Positions 36,226 to 48,747 of a stretch of DNA of 64,000 nt are shown one piece after another (the first letter of the stretch is position 1; each line of letters opens with the position of its first letter). The stretch is from NCBI RefSeq assembly GCF_000224145.3, contig NC_020169.2, positions 1,463,479 through 1,527,478 on the forward strand, written 5' to 3'. A program made the translations under genes and the position numbers. The DNA is from Ciona intestinalis (lineage: Eukaryota; Chordata; Ascidiacea; Phlebobranchia; Cionidae). The notes under the pieces were generated by a model, which saw only the letters and a program-made list of their open reading frames with translations, had not been told where the DNA came from and ran no database searches.

Positions 36226-38562
36226 TCATACAAAATATGCAGCGAGTTGAGACATTTTATCTTTGGGTGGCTTCTTTCCCCTCCCTCTCCCCCTTCCCCT
36301 TCCTTTTGATGCCGGTCTCCTCTTCACTGCCAGCCTTGCATGTTTCAACTTAATAAGACTCGAAAAAATTTGGTCGCAAAATATACAACCTAAAAGAAAA
36401 AGAGTTAATGTTTAGATTACAGGTTGTGAAAGTGAGGTGCAAGGATCCCAAAGATATTTGAGAAACTGCATTAAGTTACAATACATGTAACGACTGTTAC
36501 TTGAAAAACAAATTTTAAATTGCAATGTGTTTTTTTGCAAAGGGTTACATAGCTTCGTTATAGGTATATGTCACTTAAAAGCTAAGAAACACTGATAAAG
36601 GTGCTAACTTAACATAAATAAAAAAACATTTTAAAAGCAATAATACATAGATTTGATCAGAAAGTATTGGTTTCTTACCCTTATGTTTAGTTTCTTTATT
36701 TTCCAGGGGTGTTTTGTCTTTGTGAAAATCAACAGCAAGTTCATATGCACTACACTTTTCACATGTTTCTTCAGTGACACCTATCTAGAAAAACAATTTC
36801 TCATTAAGCCACAACCTATACCATAGCATTCAATGATTTATACTAACCAGACTATTATCTAAAAAGGAATTTACCTTGAATATACATCAATCTTACCCTA
36901 TGTGCATGCTGAAAGAGTGTCACCACAGTAGGACATCTGTTATCATTACATGCGAGTTTCCACTTTGGACTCGAGGTAGGGTCAAGGACCAATATACCGG
37001 TTTCGCATGTCATGCATGGAGAAACGCCTAACGAGGAAAGTGAATGCTCACAACCCGGGTGTGTGCACGAGTTACAACCAGATGCCTTCTTCATATCGCG
37101 AAATGGTGGGTGGTTATAACAGTATGGGCATAATGTGTATGTTTTACCATTGGTGCCTGTAACGTAAATGGTAATAAAACATTACTGTTTAGGTAACTAG
37201 AGCAAGCTATTTAACTAGTGGACTCGTTTTTTTCACTAGATAGGTTCTTATGATGGTTAAATGAACCTAAGCGAATTTTAAACATTTGGAGCTTAATATT
37301 CGCTAAAATATTACAGAACCCGTGAATTAGTATGAATGAATTTTATTTACTTATTCTCACACAGTTATAATTAAAACTAGGGTGACCCATTTTATATATC
37401 TCACAGCCAATTTTGTTGATGAATAACATGAGACAACATTACCTAAAATAAATAACATGTGACAAGAATGTAATGATTAAAACAATGTTACATAGTTAAC
37501 CCAACATGGTGGGGTAACCTTAAAACTTCTTCACCTCATGCTCAGTTGAATTACCTAACATAAGCAATATTTGAACACAATAAAAATATCCGAAAAAAAA
37601 TAATAAATATACAAACTAACTAAAACAAAACAATTGTAAAAAATGTTATACCTGTTGAGCACACTAGCAGTTCAAATTCATCCAAAGGACATTTAAGTTC
37701 TTTGTATAATTTGACGTTGGTTTTTGGTGGTAGGTCGTAAGTTTCATCACATGTATTGCAGTATAGCCTTGGTGGGGCAGCGGAGATGTATTTCATAAAC
37801 CTTCTACATTTGCCACAACTGAAATATAGTGTATTAAAAGAATGATGGTACGCTTGTTGTAACTGTTGCGTTTCATTCCCTGATGAAGTCTCGCTGTATG
37901 GCAGACGAAACTTTGGAACTACACTAAGTTTTTATACCAGATGAGCCACTAATATATTATTTGTACTTATTTATTCTTGTACAGTAGAACAACAACATTG
38001 GTAAAAGAAGTGTTCCATATTTTATACACCTTGTACCCAGATACATACGAGCTACAATGTCAATGTACATAACTTTTTTGTATGGCTGAGAATTTAAACA
38101 ACCCATTAGTAACCCCTGACTGTTAGTGTGTCTTCCAAAAGACATATTCACCCACAATGGTAACAGCATTGAGTATTGAGCCTCCATAATGATATATATA
38201 ACTAGAACTATGGTTTTTGAATGGAGGTTTAAGCCTTTGAGACTTTCTTTTTTAAATAGCTTTTAATTCTACCAAATGTACTAAATTAAATCTATAACTC
38301 ATCCCTACAGAACCAGTGGCTGAAAGTTTATTTTTATACTGAAAACTATTGTCATTGCCGATAATGAAAAAAATGAATATTCACCATCTTACCGAGACAT
38401 AGGCTTACCACTTTCAGAAAGTGGTGTAAATGTGACTTCAAATAATGAATCCATGCTTGTAACGTGAGCAACAAAGTAGTGAAATTTCTGTTGGAATATT
38501 GTCACAGCATGTTTCAAAACATCTGTGTACTTTGCCTTACCTGTAAGTTTTATAATTAAAAT

Positions 38563-38611
<49 letters not shown>

Positions 38612-41600
38612 GTAAAGAAGGGGAAGATGGGAAGAAGGGACATTCTACTTTCTCGTCCCATTTGGTGGTAAACAAAAAACACTTAAACAATTATTAAACC
38701 GTATGCTCACGACTTCCATAGACCGTTGTTAATTGTTTAAAACACGATCAGGATATTTAGATATTATGTGCTCAAGGTGTCCCATCTTCCCCCACCCTAC
38801 TATATCAGTATTACCCAATGCAATTAGGTTGAGTTGTTTTTCCACAGCAGAACGCATGGTTGGCAGCGCCAGATCAGGATCAATTTTCTTGTAGCCATGA
38901 ACTAACATTATACCTGAAGGATAAAATGAACATAATATAATTTTTATATAAAAATTAAACATAATATGGCTAATGAAGCTGTAATATAAGTGTAACCTAT
39001 TGTAGGCAATCAGAATAAGATATTAAGGTAATAAAAGGTAATTAATTAAGGTAATAAAAGGTAATTAATATTAAGGTAATTAATTTATTTGGTTTTGGAT
39101 TTATACAAAAAAAAGAGTCAATAATAAGTGTATGAAAATAAGACACACATGTTATAATGCCAATATCCCATATGTATCTTTGGCAAGACACGTAACAGCA
39201 ATTGCTTCAATCTAGCGGTCCCTTATCGTTTGTCTCAATTGTCTAATATGTATTAAGAAAAATGAATTAAAAATTGAAAAATAAGAGTTACCTATTTGGT
39301 ACCGCATTAGCAGGCATGAGGTGTGTAAAAGAAAACACCCATGTTGTAAAAATGTGGTTGGCATGCCGTGTAAGTATGAATGAAACGTTTACATTTATTC
39401 TTTTTTTCAGTACAGTGTATGTTCATTGAATACATTTAACCAGCAAAACATAAAAAAACATACCCAAGTTAGTAGGTTGTAGTTTTCGTCCTGAAATAAC
39501 AGTTACATAATTCCGTTGCCCAATGTTATTTATATGTGTTGGGATGCTGGCATCTGTTCCTATCCCATGCTTCTCCATTAGCATGATTAACTCACTTTCT
39601 GTCAAGTAATCAGGGGGAGAAGTTTTACGTTCAAGTAAATTTGTTTTTTCCACCTCACACTTGCCCCCCTCAGTAAGGGTGGGTAATGTTTGTTGGTCAT
39701 TTATGGAATGCCACGGCATCACCTGCGTTATGGTGAAATTAACAACCCTATATTATAGAGAAAAGGAAATACTTAAAAACAGTTAGAAACAGCCAATTAT
39801 GGTTATAACCTGTACAGGAATGTATGTAAACCGTAACATGAAAGATTTGTTATTTCCCCCACCCAAAAAAGTAAAATATATTAATTTATAAAACAGTACA
39901 TTTTGAAACAATTGGATTATCTACCAACGTGCATATGATGCCCTTAAAGCTGTGAAATCTTTGCATTAGGTTGGACGTGCAGTTTGTGCGGGATATATAC
40001 ACATAAAAAATGCAGCCCTGCTGCCTACCATGCTAGATAAATTTAGTAATTTACTAGTAGAAAATTACTACCTATTCATTTATTTTCTAAATGAACTTCC
40101 TAGCTACTTATTTATATCAAATTTAAATTTTCCAGCTACTTATTTATATTCTGTATAAATTCCCTAGCTACTAGCGTGTGTTATCATTTCAATTTATAAT
40201 TACCGACAATTACAACATTACACACCTCAGTAAACCCAGGTTTGAGGGGTGAGTTCCCTGTGCACGAAAATGATTCTTCAGCAAGTTTGAAGTTAATCAC
40301 AGTATGAAGGTAAGTGCAATCAGGACTTAGAGAAGCAATAAAGTGACGTACGATATATTCATATAACCTCCAATTGTCATGACCTGCAAATAAATATATA
40401 ATGTTATGTTGTAGGAACAGCAACAGTATATTGTACCAGATTAGTTTAAATACCTTTTAACCAGGATTTACTAATTTCACCAACAATAAGAATTTACTAA
40501 TTAAACTATGAATACTTCACTAAAAATCTACAAACTGATAACAATAAATGGCGAATGCTTTTTTCCGTTTTCATATTAGGTGTTATTAGGACTGTTGTTA
40601 CGCTAATGTAAGTCCAAACTCTTTATAGTTTTAACTTATAGAAGCTTCATTGTTATTTTTATTAAGAATAAAAATACACTCTGTAAATGCTCGTTTATTT
40701 ATCTCACCAACTTCCTGTTCTGTAGCACATAACATGGGAGTAATAGGAGGATGATCTCCGGCATCCGATCCCTTCCTTGGTTTCGTGATTCCCTGACTGA
40801 GGAGCGTGGATGCTGAGTCACCCCATGATCTACTCTTCGTCTGTTGCGAGAGGGAACTCCGGAAGTCAAAATTTTCTGGATAATGAGTGGTTTCGGTACG
40901 AGGGTAACTGATGTAGCCACGCGTGTATAAGTGCTCGGCTGACTGGAAAGGATTTCGTGTTAATGTTTGTATTTTGTATATTTAAATATGTACGACCCCC
41001 CCCCTTTTTAACCCCCCATATACTTTGGGCAATTTTTTTAATAAAACCTCTTATTTTTTTTTCTGGCTGCGCAACTGTGTATATGTATATATTTGACATT
41101 TATTTAGTATTTATCACTTGTATTTTATTGAAAAACTGGAACCACTGCTTCTCAACCTTACATGCAATGTAGCTCCATTTCACATAAACTTATAAAAAGC
41201 TTAAACTCGTTTTAACACATTAGTTTACTAATGAAGACAGAATCCCATAATAAATGTTAGTTTGGGACATGCATTGGATATCGTTGAAAAAAACCTGGGT
41301 GAAAGAATAAAGCTGAGCTGAAGAAATTATTTAAACATTTATTTTCTAATTGCAGTTGCATATAGAAACTGTTACTGTTATTTAGATTCTAAACACTCTT
41401 AATAAACATTAAACAATCCTAACATATTTTCCTACTTTTCTTTTAAAAAACAATAGCAAAGATTAAAGTAAAGTAATAAAAAAAATCAACAGAATGGGGA
41501 ACAGAATAGAAATTATTGAAACAATTTCTAATTGCAGTTGCATATAGAAAGTGTTATCTAGATATTACAACAATCACAATTTTTCATTTCTCTCTTCAAA

Positions 41601-44395
41601 AACGATGGTGAAGTATTGAAACAGTAATAAAGGAATCAACCGCAAATGTTAAAAAAGCAACAACTTTTGAAACAATTTATAAATTATATAACTTTATTAA
41701 CCTGCATAGCTTGTTGTGGTCCAATACCAAGAGAAGCACTTGCTACTCTTAACATCTCAACTGTGTTTAAAGCTTGTGGCCTTTGTTTAGTTTTCTCTTT
41801 CTTTAAGATATTTTCAATAACGGCAATTTTGTTTTCTTTGATTATGCTTAAATACATTTTTGCAACAGGTTGTTCAAAAATCCTCCCCCTGGAAACAGTA
41901 CATTGTAATTTAACCGATTTAAATAGTAATTTAAATTACAAAAATGTGCAAATAAATTTTAAACAAATGTGCAAGCCAATTATTCAACAATGTTAATTAT
42001 TAACTTGTATTCTGGTAAAAACAGCTTGAAAATTTTGTATGCCAATTGACAAGACGTCAAACTAGTAATTTTTATGCATTACATCTGATTATGAGTATGC
42101 CTCGAAACAATGGCAGCAGAAAATGTTAAAATACCTCGCCCATTCCAATGTTATTGATGGTCCATTATTAGGGCATTTAACTGAGACATCAATCATCCAA
42201 AAAGGTTCAGGTTTAAAAGATTGAATCTTGTCATGTCTGTCTACACAAAACCCCAATGTTGGGGTTTGGCATGGACCGTATGATATAAGGGAACTGTCCA
42301 GGTCACCATATTTTCCCTGATAAATTGCATAAAATACACTTTAGAAAAGTAATTGTATAGTTTGTCTAGGGTTAGTTTAACTGTAGAAAGTGGTGGACGA
42401 TTAAGGGGTGTCACGCAATAATAAAATTTATTTTCCATAAAAACCGATAATTTTCATTATAAGTTGGTTTTGGTTCCCAAGTTTTTTGAATCTTCTGCTG
42501 TGAACTGTTATGGGTGAATGGTATAAATGTTATCTGTTTGCAAAAAAACAACTAATATTTGTTATGCATAATTACTGTATAAATATACAATCAATAAATT
42601 ACGTAAAAACAATTATTCAACTTCCCATTAAGTATGAAAGAAATGTTATACACTTTTAATACAACGTGTTACACAATTTCCTATGATGGGCAAGAAATTT
42701 TATTTTTTTCCGCTGTTTATTCAGGGTTTATTTATAGCAGAAAAAATTTGCTTACCTGAAAATATTTAGTTTGAAACCTTGTGAAAGCACAACCGAGTCG
42801 TAAATCCAGATCTTGCCGTGCGTCTACACATTGCGATTCGTTTTCATTTGGTTTTCCAACAGAATTCAATGCAGCGTTTATGTCTTTATCAGTGATTGCA
42901 CTAAAGTGGGCACGAAATACAACGTCCTGTCTGTTACCCTGTTTCAAGACACAGTAGTTAGTGAATATATATTAGGATCCTATGACAATATATGTTTGTT
43001 ATTTTTGTTCATACCGAACGTCTCATAACAGGCAACACAATGTCCAAAACCTCAAAGCAAATATTTTCGCCCTCTCTGTCGCAATCCAACCACAACACAA
43101 TGTAGTCTGCATCTCGCGCTTCCTTCTCCAAAAATCTTGAAGCAAATTTTTTACCATATAATAAACTCTTAAATTAGAAAAATGTAAAAAAAATGTTTCC
43201 ACAATGAACAAGTGGTCTATTTAACTAAATGCTAGATATATAAAGAATTGTATTCAATATAAAGCAGTTTTTTCTCAAACTAAGGTACCGGTATAAATAT
43301 TTAATTTATTTAGCGTCCATAAAACTATATAAACAGCAGATAAAAAATCATTGATATGTTCCCTACACTGTAGTTGTATTTCAAAATAGTTTTTAAAAGG
43401 ACTTTGTATTAAATGGTAAGCAAGTAAAATTATTTTACGGAACCACGGCAATAAGATACACCATTCATCTTATAATGCAAGTTTTTTTTAGGTCTTTGTG
43501 GGTGAGGTCCTTGTCAAGGACCTGGGATTTAGGCCAGATTTGGCCCAATACTCCTTATAATGCATTATAAAGCAATCAAATTTAAAATAGCTTTGATAAA
43601 CTAACAAACTGAAAAACCATTACTTAATGATGTTTAGTTTCGGATTTGCTTCTTTCTTAATTGTCGGAGCAGAAAACAATTCTCCTGGATCCACTTTCTC
43701 CCAGTTATTATATTTACCCTCAAAGTCAATACTCATAACATGACCACATACTGAGGTGACTTTGAATCGAACAGTTTCCCCTTTGAACTTACCTGGTTGC
43801 ATGAAATGTATTTATTTGTTGGTAATAAACAGAATCTTAATTGGAAATGTATGTTTAATTAGAAACAGTTATACTGTTGCTACAGTAATTAACATATGTG
43901 TCTTTGGGCAAGACTCTTAAATAAAATAATTTAATCTTCTGTGACGGGAAAATGATAGTTATTATAACACATGTCATGTGTACTGTTTTATACACATATA
44001 AAACTTTGAATGTGATGATTGATTTTTCTTTTTTATGAATGATGAACAATTTGTAAAACCGAATAGCGAGCACTGGTTTGGAGCAATGTCTGTAAAGCGT
44101 TTTTTTTCACGTGTCAGTAATGTTAGTAACATTAAACTTATGCCGACTAAAATGTTTTATTTCTTTGTAAATGTTTAACAAACAATAAATAAGCACAAAA
44201 AACATCTGACAAATATATTTCCACTTAAAAAGATAAAACGAAAACCACTACCACATAAAACTAAAACCTGTGAATTCATGAACTGGACAAGCATGCTGAT
44301 TCCTTTTCTTGTATNNNNNNNNNNNNNNNNNNNNNNNNNNNNNNNNNNNNNNNNNNNNNNNNNNNNNNNNNNNNNNNNNNNNNAGCAGTCTTCAT
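36226..44395 (-). CDS. TOP3B: DNA topoisomerase III beta
   Basis: Type IA topoisomerase acting on DNA and RNA. Exons: 44395-44268 (contains a gap), 43792-43624, 43135-43015, 42938-42756, 42316-42135, 41888-41702, 40942-40708, 40383-40226, 39722-39464, 38913-38815, 38540-38393, 37818-37652, 37156-36897, 36784-36679 and 36389-36226. Exons 2-15 are continuous in frame for about 812 residues; with the hidden part of exon 1 the total is about 856 (human 862). Landmarks: MKTA at the start, the TOPRIM motif [18 protein letters not shown] (exon 3), the active-site Tyr in [14 protein letters not shown] (exon 7), [14 protein letters not shown] (exon 9), repeated CxxC zinc motifs (exons 12-15), an Arg-Gly run GRGRGRGRG in exon 15, and the C-terminus [11 protein letters not shown]. 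The C-terminal zinc and RG region distinguishes it from TOP3A. It is head-to-head with USP48. Confidence 0.96.
38020..38180 (-). repeat. SINE fragment in TOP3B intron 11
   Basis: Minus-strand similarity to the SINE middle and tail (AACAACCCATTAGTAACC, TGTGTCTTCCAAAAGACATA and CACCTTGTACCCAGATAC). It is decayed, and box B is barely recognisable. Confidence 0.5.
38566..38608. repeat. Microsatellite (AT)n in TOP3B intron 10
   Basis: A pure AT dinucleotide run of about 43 bases directly abutting a MITE. Confidence 0.9.
38609..38805. mobile_element. MITE, complete copy, GTGGGG family
   Basis: About 195 bases with inverted ends: the left reads ATAGTAAAGAAGGGGAAGAT, the right GGTGTCCCATCTTCCCCCAC, then CCTACTATA. 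The interior has TTCTCGTCCCATTTGGTGG, TTAAACCGTATGCTCACGAC and AACACGATCAGGATATTTAG. Flanking TA suggests a TA target, as for Tc1/mariner-related MITEs. There is no coding capacity. It may be the MITE described from Ciona as Cimi-1; this is from memory and unverified. It lies in TOP3B intron 10. Confidence 0.8.
39125..39385 (+). repeat. SINE, decayed, in TOP3B intron 9
   Basis: Plus-strand matches to the SINE: ATGTATCTTTGGCAAGACAC, then AGAGTTACCTATTTGG, GGCATGAGGTGTGTAAAAG and ACACCCATGTTGTAAAAATG. The tRNA head is missing or too decayed to see. Confidence 0.5.
43888..43990. repeat. SINE fragment in TOP3B intron 1
   Basis: Short match to the SINE core (ATGTGTCTTTGGGCAAGACT), followed by a tail-like ACGGGAAAATGATAGTTATT segment. 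Confidence 0.4.
44315..44383. other. Assembly gap (69 N) inside TOP3B exon 1
   Basis: The gap separates MKTA (44395-44384) from the next readable codons ([16 protein letters not shown], ending at 44268). Homologues have about 24 residues between these points, so the gap size is close to real, but 69 Ns do not keep the frame. The true length should be 68 or 71, or a similar frame-keeping value. Confidence 0.9.
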
Positions 44396-45105
44396 GCTGG
44401 TTCACATAAATCTTTTATGTAATTAAATTACCAGGTTTTAATACATTTTTTTGTAATATGCCTTGAGTAAGCAAATCACATTAATTTAATTAAAAATAAA
44501 GGGAGAAAAACAAAAATTATTGACATTTATTAACATGAAATCCAATAATACCTTAACTTTAGTTCCGCTTGGGTATGAAGCGTCGATGACCAATGACAAA
44601 ATTTCGAAACTGTGTTCTCGAACCTGGGAGAAATACCAAGTATTTGCTGACTCACTGTTTTTTTTTCGCGCCAAGAAAATATGACTTGGCGCATTTTTGC
44701 GCTTATTTCCGTAATCAACGAAGTTAAATAAAAGTTTTTGTTTGTGTATTTAAAACTCCGGTATTTAGTAAGTAAGTGGTTTAGTTCTGTTTTATTTTAG
44801 TTATTAATATATATATTGTCGAATGTTATTTTTATTAATTTCTACTTGCTGTTGCTGTCTGTTTTTTTTTTTGTAGTTTCCTGTCTAAAATGTATAATAG
44901 CGGTAATATCATTATAAGAGCGTAGTCTTTTTCCGTGTCCTATATTTTGCGATGAAATCAAGATAAGATACACCACTATCCTTATTTTTAACCATTAACG
45001 TATTCTGTTTAGGAAAATCAAACAACAATTTAGTTGGTGATATTTGATATACATGTATTAATGCATAGAACAACTGCTGGCACTGGATTTTTTAAACAAT
45101 GATAA
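44396..45105. promoter_or_regulatory. Divergent promoter region TOP3B / USP48
   Basis: A 710-base AT-rich gap between two head-to-head housekeeping genes. I see no coding exon, transposon or clear TATA box. Shared promoter activity is inferred from orientation. Confidence 0.4.
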
Positions 45106-48100
45106 ATGGGAAGGAAGAGTGCAAACAAATCCAATGAGCCTCTTGTATGGCAGTGGGTGGATGATGCTGATCCTTCAAAAATTGGTGACAAGGAAGTAAG
45201 AACGGCTTACAGGCTCAATCTACCAAAATGCACATCATGTAGAAAAAACTGCCAGGCCAAACCTACTTGTCTGTTTGGATTGGGGGAAGCTCAATGGCTG
45301 AGCTCTCCTTCTCACCTTGAGTGGGAAAACATAGAACAGAAATTGGAGAAACAGATTGAAGCAGAAAAAAGGAAAGAAGGGGAGCTGGTTGGTCTAAAAA
45401 ATCTGGGAGCTACTTGTTATGTTAATACCTATCTGCAGTTGTGGTATCATAATGTCTCATTTCGGAATGCTCTTTATAACTTGGAATACAAAGATGAGGA
45501 CCTTGCTCTGCAGCAAACATTGTGTGGCCAATTACAGCTTATATTCGGTTTATTAGAAAGCAGCATTTCAAAATCCGTAGACCCGTCTCATTTTATTAAG
45601 TGTCTTGGTTTGGCCACTGATTTGCAACAGGACGCACAGGAGTTTTCAAAATTGTTCCTTAGTTTACTGGAAAACACACCTTCCCTGTCTCAAGTCATTA
45701 AGGAGCAGTTTTGTGGGCAGTACACATATGTTACTGTTTGTAAGTCCTGTCAGTCTGTTACTGAACGACCGTCTAATTTTTATGAACTTGATTTGAACGT
45801 TCAGGGACACAAGGATTTGAAAAGTTGTATTTTGGAGTTTCTGCGTGAGGAGAAACTAGTGGGTGAGAATCAGTACTACTGCACTAAATGTCAAAGCAAA
45901 CAAGATGCTTTGAGGAAAATCGCATTAAAAAAGCTACCTGAAACTTTAAATCTGCAGTTGTTGCGTTTTGTGTATGATAGGTCGAGCCAAAGGCGTCAGA
46001 AAATTGTGACAAGTTTAACATTTCCTGATCATCTGGATTTGTCATCCATGGTTGATAAGAATGTAACAACGCTATCTCAGAGTGATACACAGTACAAGTT
46101 GACTGCTGTTCTTATACATCGAGGCTTGAGTGCATCTTCAGGTCACTTCGTAGCTCATATTTTGGAACCTGAAAGTGGGAACTGGTACAAGTTCAATGAT
46201 GAGGTCGTAGCCAAAATGAAAAGTGGGAAAAAGCTTGACTTAGACAGTTACAAAGGAGAGGATACTGTTTGTACAGAACTACTGCAAGAACCTGCTCCGA
46301 AAAAGATGAAATTATTAAAAGGAAATCATTCTTCAAAAGATGTCTACATGTTGGTTTATACCAAGGTGTCTGACAAAAACCTGGCAATGGTTCCAGTTCC
46401 TGCTACAGTTCAGCAGCTTGTGGATGAGCACAATGCAGTGAAAGCAACTCGTTTAAAAGGAATTCGTAAGGAAGCCGAAGAAAAACAACTGAAGGATGTA
46501 GAACTAAGAAAGCATATGATTCGTTTTATTCATCTTTTACATTCGGAAGAAAACTTTGGACACCGTTTGTTGCCGACAAAAGTCCTGAAACAGTTTATGA
46601 ATTCGGCCAAGTCGGATGCTGTTTTTAAACCAGAGGTGAATTACTTATGTCAACATGGAAATCTTAAAGTGGACAAAGCTGTAACGCTCAAGTACATACC
46701 AAAAAGTGCTGCAGATATCATTCAAAGCACTTACCCATTATTCAAGCCTATACCCGATTCAATGCTTTGTCATGCTTGTGTTAAAAACCACTGTTTGCTC
46801 ATACAGGCAAAGAAAAGGCTAAAAAAAGACAATTTGTTTGTTTCCGAATCACTTAAAACGTTACAGAATGGAAGTACAGAAATGGATACAGATTTGTTTT
46901 ATGTGGGCAAACAGTCTCTCAAAAGGTGGCGCTCTTTAGCAATGCAGGAGGTTCTAAAAAAATATGCTTCAACCTCAAATAATAATATCATGGCAGACTC
47001 AACTGACAGTAAAAGCAATGCAACTGGAAACAATGAGAGCTCAGATGAATCTGATGAGACCTTTAACTCTGACCTGTTATGCAATCATAATCATTTAACC
47101 ATTGAAAAGTCTGCATTTCAACTTGTGCCTCATTACCTTTGGGAAATACTACATCATTACTTCCCTGATTGTGTTGAGTTCAAGTATGCAAGTGCAGATC
47201 CCTGTACCACTTGTCAATCAGATGTCTTATTTCATGAAAAGGAATTAACCACACGGAAAGAAATTGCAGCGATTCAGAAAGCCAATCTACATCAATTATT
47301 TTTAAACAAAAACCGTCCATCACTTGCGTTTTTATACGATGTTGAGTTTTCAAAGCAGCAGGCAAATCAAACAGAGTTCTTTATTGTTCCTTCTCAGTTT
47401 GTGGATCATTGGAAGGATTTTGTTCGCCATCCTGATAAGAATGAGCCTGTTGTTTCAGTTATTAATAAAAATTTCCTCTGTCCACATAACATGCTTCTTT
47501 ATGATCCAGCATTGAATCTTAAATCTACAGAAAGCACTGTGAGTAACTGTGAACAACAGTGCGAGGTGCTATGGTGTTCAGAATGGCGATACATCAAGGA
47601 AAATTTTAGTGTTGATCATGAGATACAAATCAGCAAAACTTTCCCATCGGAGTGTTTTGTGGTACTTCAAAACATGGATCATACCAATTTAAATGGAAAT
47701 GCTTCAACAAATGGAACTGAAATTGTTGACTTAACTGGCAGTGATCAGTCCCCTTCGGTTATTATTAAATCAGATGCAGAAAATCAATCTGCAAAAACAA
47801 ATGTTGAAAATAAATGCAATATACCAAAACCAGTAGCGCGATTGGTATATTCACCAGGGCTGTGTGCAACCTGCATGAAAGGGTTGGAACAAAAAAGATT
47901 TGAAGAAATGTGCAAGTATGACGATGGTGAGATCTATGTATTAAAATCTACTCAACCCTCCCAAGAATTTTGCAGTTTATCAACGAAAAACATTGAAACT
48001 TTGCCCAAGGAAACAAGGCGTGGAAAAAGGGTTCGAAGATGCGTACGAGGGGAAAAAAAATTAAGTAACCTGTCCTCCAATCTAACTTTAAAAGAACTGA

Positions 48101-48339
48101 AAATTCGAATAATGAATCAATTCTCAATTCCTCCATTTGACCAGAACCTTTGGCTCAATGGTCGGAAATTAACTCACGATGACTGGACTTTGGAAAGTCT
48201 AAAGATTATACCAGGTTGTACTTTGAACCTTGTGGAGGACATACCCGCACCAGACAGTGCACTGATTGTTTATGAATCAGTTAAAACAACAGAACCTGAA
48301 ACTGGCTTTCAAGGCACTGGACTACTTGGTTATCACTAG
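45106..48339 (+). CDS. USP48: Ubiquitin carboxyl-terminal hydrolase 48, intronless
   Basis: A deubiquitinase of the USP family in one uninterrupted frame of 1077 residues (human USP48 about 1035). The N-terminal CTSCRKNCQAKPTCLFGLGE precedes the Cys box GLKNLGATCYVNTYLQLW with Cys104. The quadruplicate zinc-type Cys pairs follow (CKSCQ, CTKCQSKQDALRK). The His box SSGHFVAHILEPESGNWYKF holds His347, with Asp365 in the following NDE. The middle contains three DUSP-like segments, recognisable by their VGKQSLKRWR, YLWEILHHYFPD and FVDHWKDFVRHPDKNEPV wording. A ubiquitin-like domain (ELKIRIMNQFSIPPFDQNLW onward) lies near the C-terminus, which ends GFQGTGLLGYH as in vertebrates. The absence of introns is striking next to multi-exon neighbours. 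A polyadenylation signal AATAAA lies shortly after the stop. Confidence 0.97.
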   Translation: MGRKSANKSNEPLVWQWVDDADPSKIGDKEVRTAYRLNLPKCTSCRKNCQAKPTCLFGLGEAQWLSSPSHLEWENIEQKLEKQIEAEKRKEGELVGLKNLGATCYVNTYLQLWYHNVSFRNALYNLEYKDEDLALQQTLCGQLQLIFGLLESSISKSVDPSHFIKCLGLATDLQQDAQEFSKLFLSLLENTPSLSQVIKEQFCGQYTYVTVCKSCQSVTERPSNFYELDLNVQGHKDLKSCILEFLREEKLVGENQYYCTKCQSKQDALRKIALKKLPETLNLQLLRFVYDRSSQRRQKIVTSLTFPDHLDLSSMVDKNVTTLSQSDTQYKLTAVLIHRGLSASSGHFVAHILEPESGNWYKFNDEVVAKMKSGKKLDLDSYKGEDTVCTELLQEPAPKKMKLLKGNHSSKDVYMLVYTKVSDKNLAMVPVPATVQQLVDEHNAVKATRLKGIRKEAEEKQLKDVELRKHMIRFIHLLHSEENFGHRLLPTKVLKQFMNSAKSDAVFKPEVNYLCQHGNLKVDKAVTLKYIPKSAADIIQSTYPLFKPIPDSMLCHACVKNHCLLIQAKKRLKKDNLFVSESLKTLQNGSTEMDTDLFYVGKQSLKRWRSLAMQEVLKKYASTSNNNIMADSTDSKSNATGNNESSDESDETFNSDLLCNHNHLTIEKSAFQLVPHYLWEILHHYFPDCVEFKYASADPCTTCQSDVLFHEKELTTRKEIAAIQKANLHQLFLNKNRPSLAFLYDVEFSKQQANQTEFFIVPSQFVDHWKDFVRHPDKNEPVVSVINKNFLCPHNMLLYDPALNLKSTESTVSNCEQQCEVLWCSEWRYIKENFSVDHEIQISKTFPSECFVVLQNMDHTNLNGNASTNGTEIVDLTGSDQSPSVIIKSDAENQSAKTNVENKCNIPKPVARLVYSPGLCATCMKGLEQKRFEEMCKYDDGEIYVLKSTQPSQEFCSLSTKNIETLPKETRRGKRVRRCVRGEKKLSNLSSNLTLKELKIRIMNQFSIPPFDQNLWLNGRKLTHDDWTLESLKIIPGCTLNLVEDIPAPDSALIVYESVKTTEPETGFQGTGLLGYH

Positions 48340-48747
48340 TTTATTCATCTAAATGTAATAACAGCAGCCAAGTTATTTCTTTGAATAAATATTACATCAT
48401 TCAAAAGAATGATTTTTTCACAAATAATTCATTTTTGATAGTCATTTTTTTCGTTATTTATTTCAGTTTTAGGCAAATGTCATAGCTTCGTATTCAACTA
48501 ATTCTGTATTGCACACTAACCTTATAATTTGTTGTTATTGTTTAACATTTATCTTTAATGTTAAAACTCCAACATTTTTCAATGTATTTTGAATTTTTTT
48601 CATTTAATCTATTTTGAAACAATTGGCTTAGCTATTAAAGTACTAACCAGTTACCACCACAGTTTTAAAATTCTATTGTTCACCCTATTTTCAGGTTAAA
48701 CTGCTTTTACCTGAAATTTGGTTCTATCCTACCTGGTTTAAGCTACC

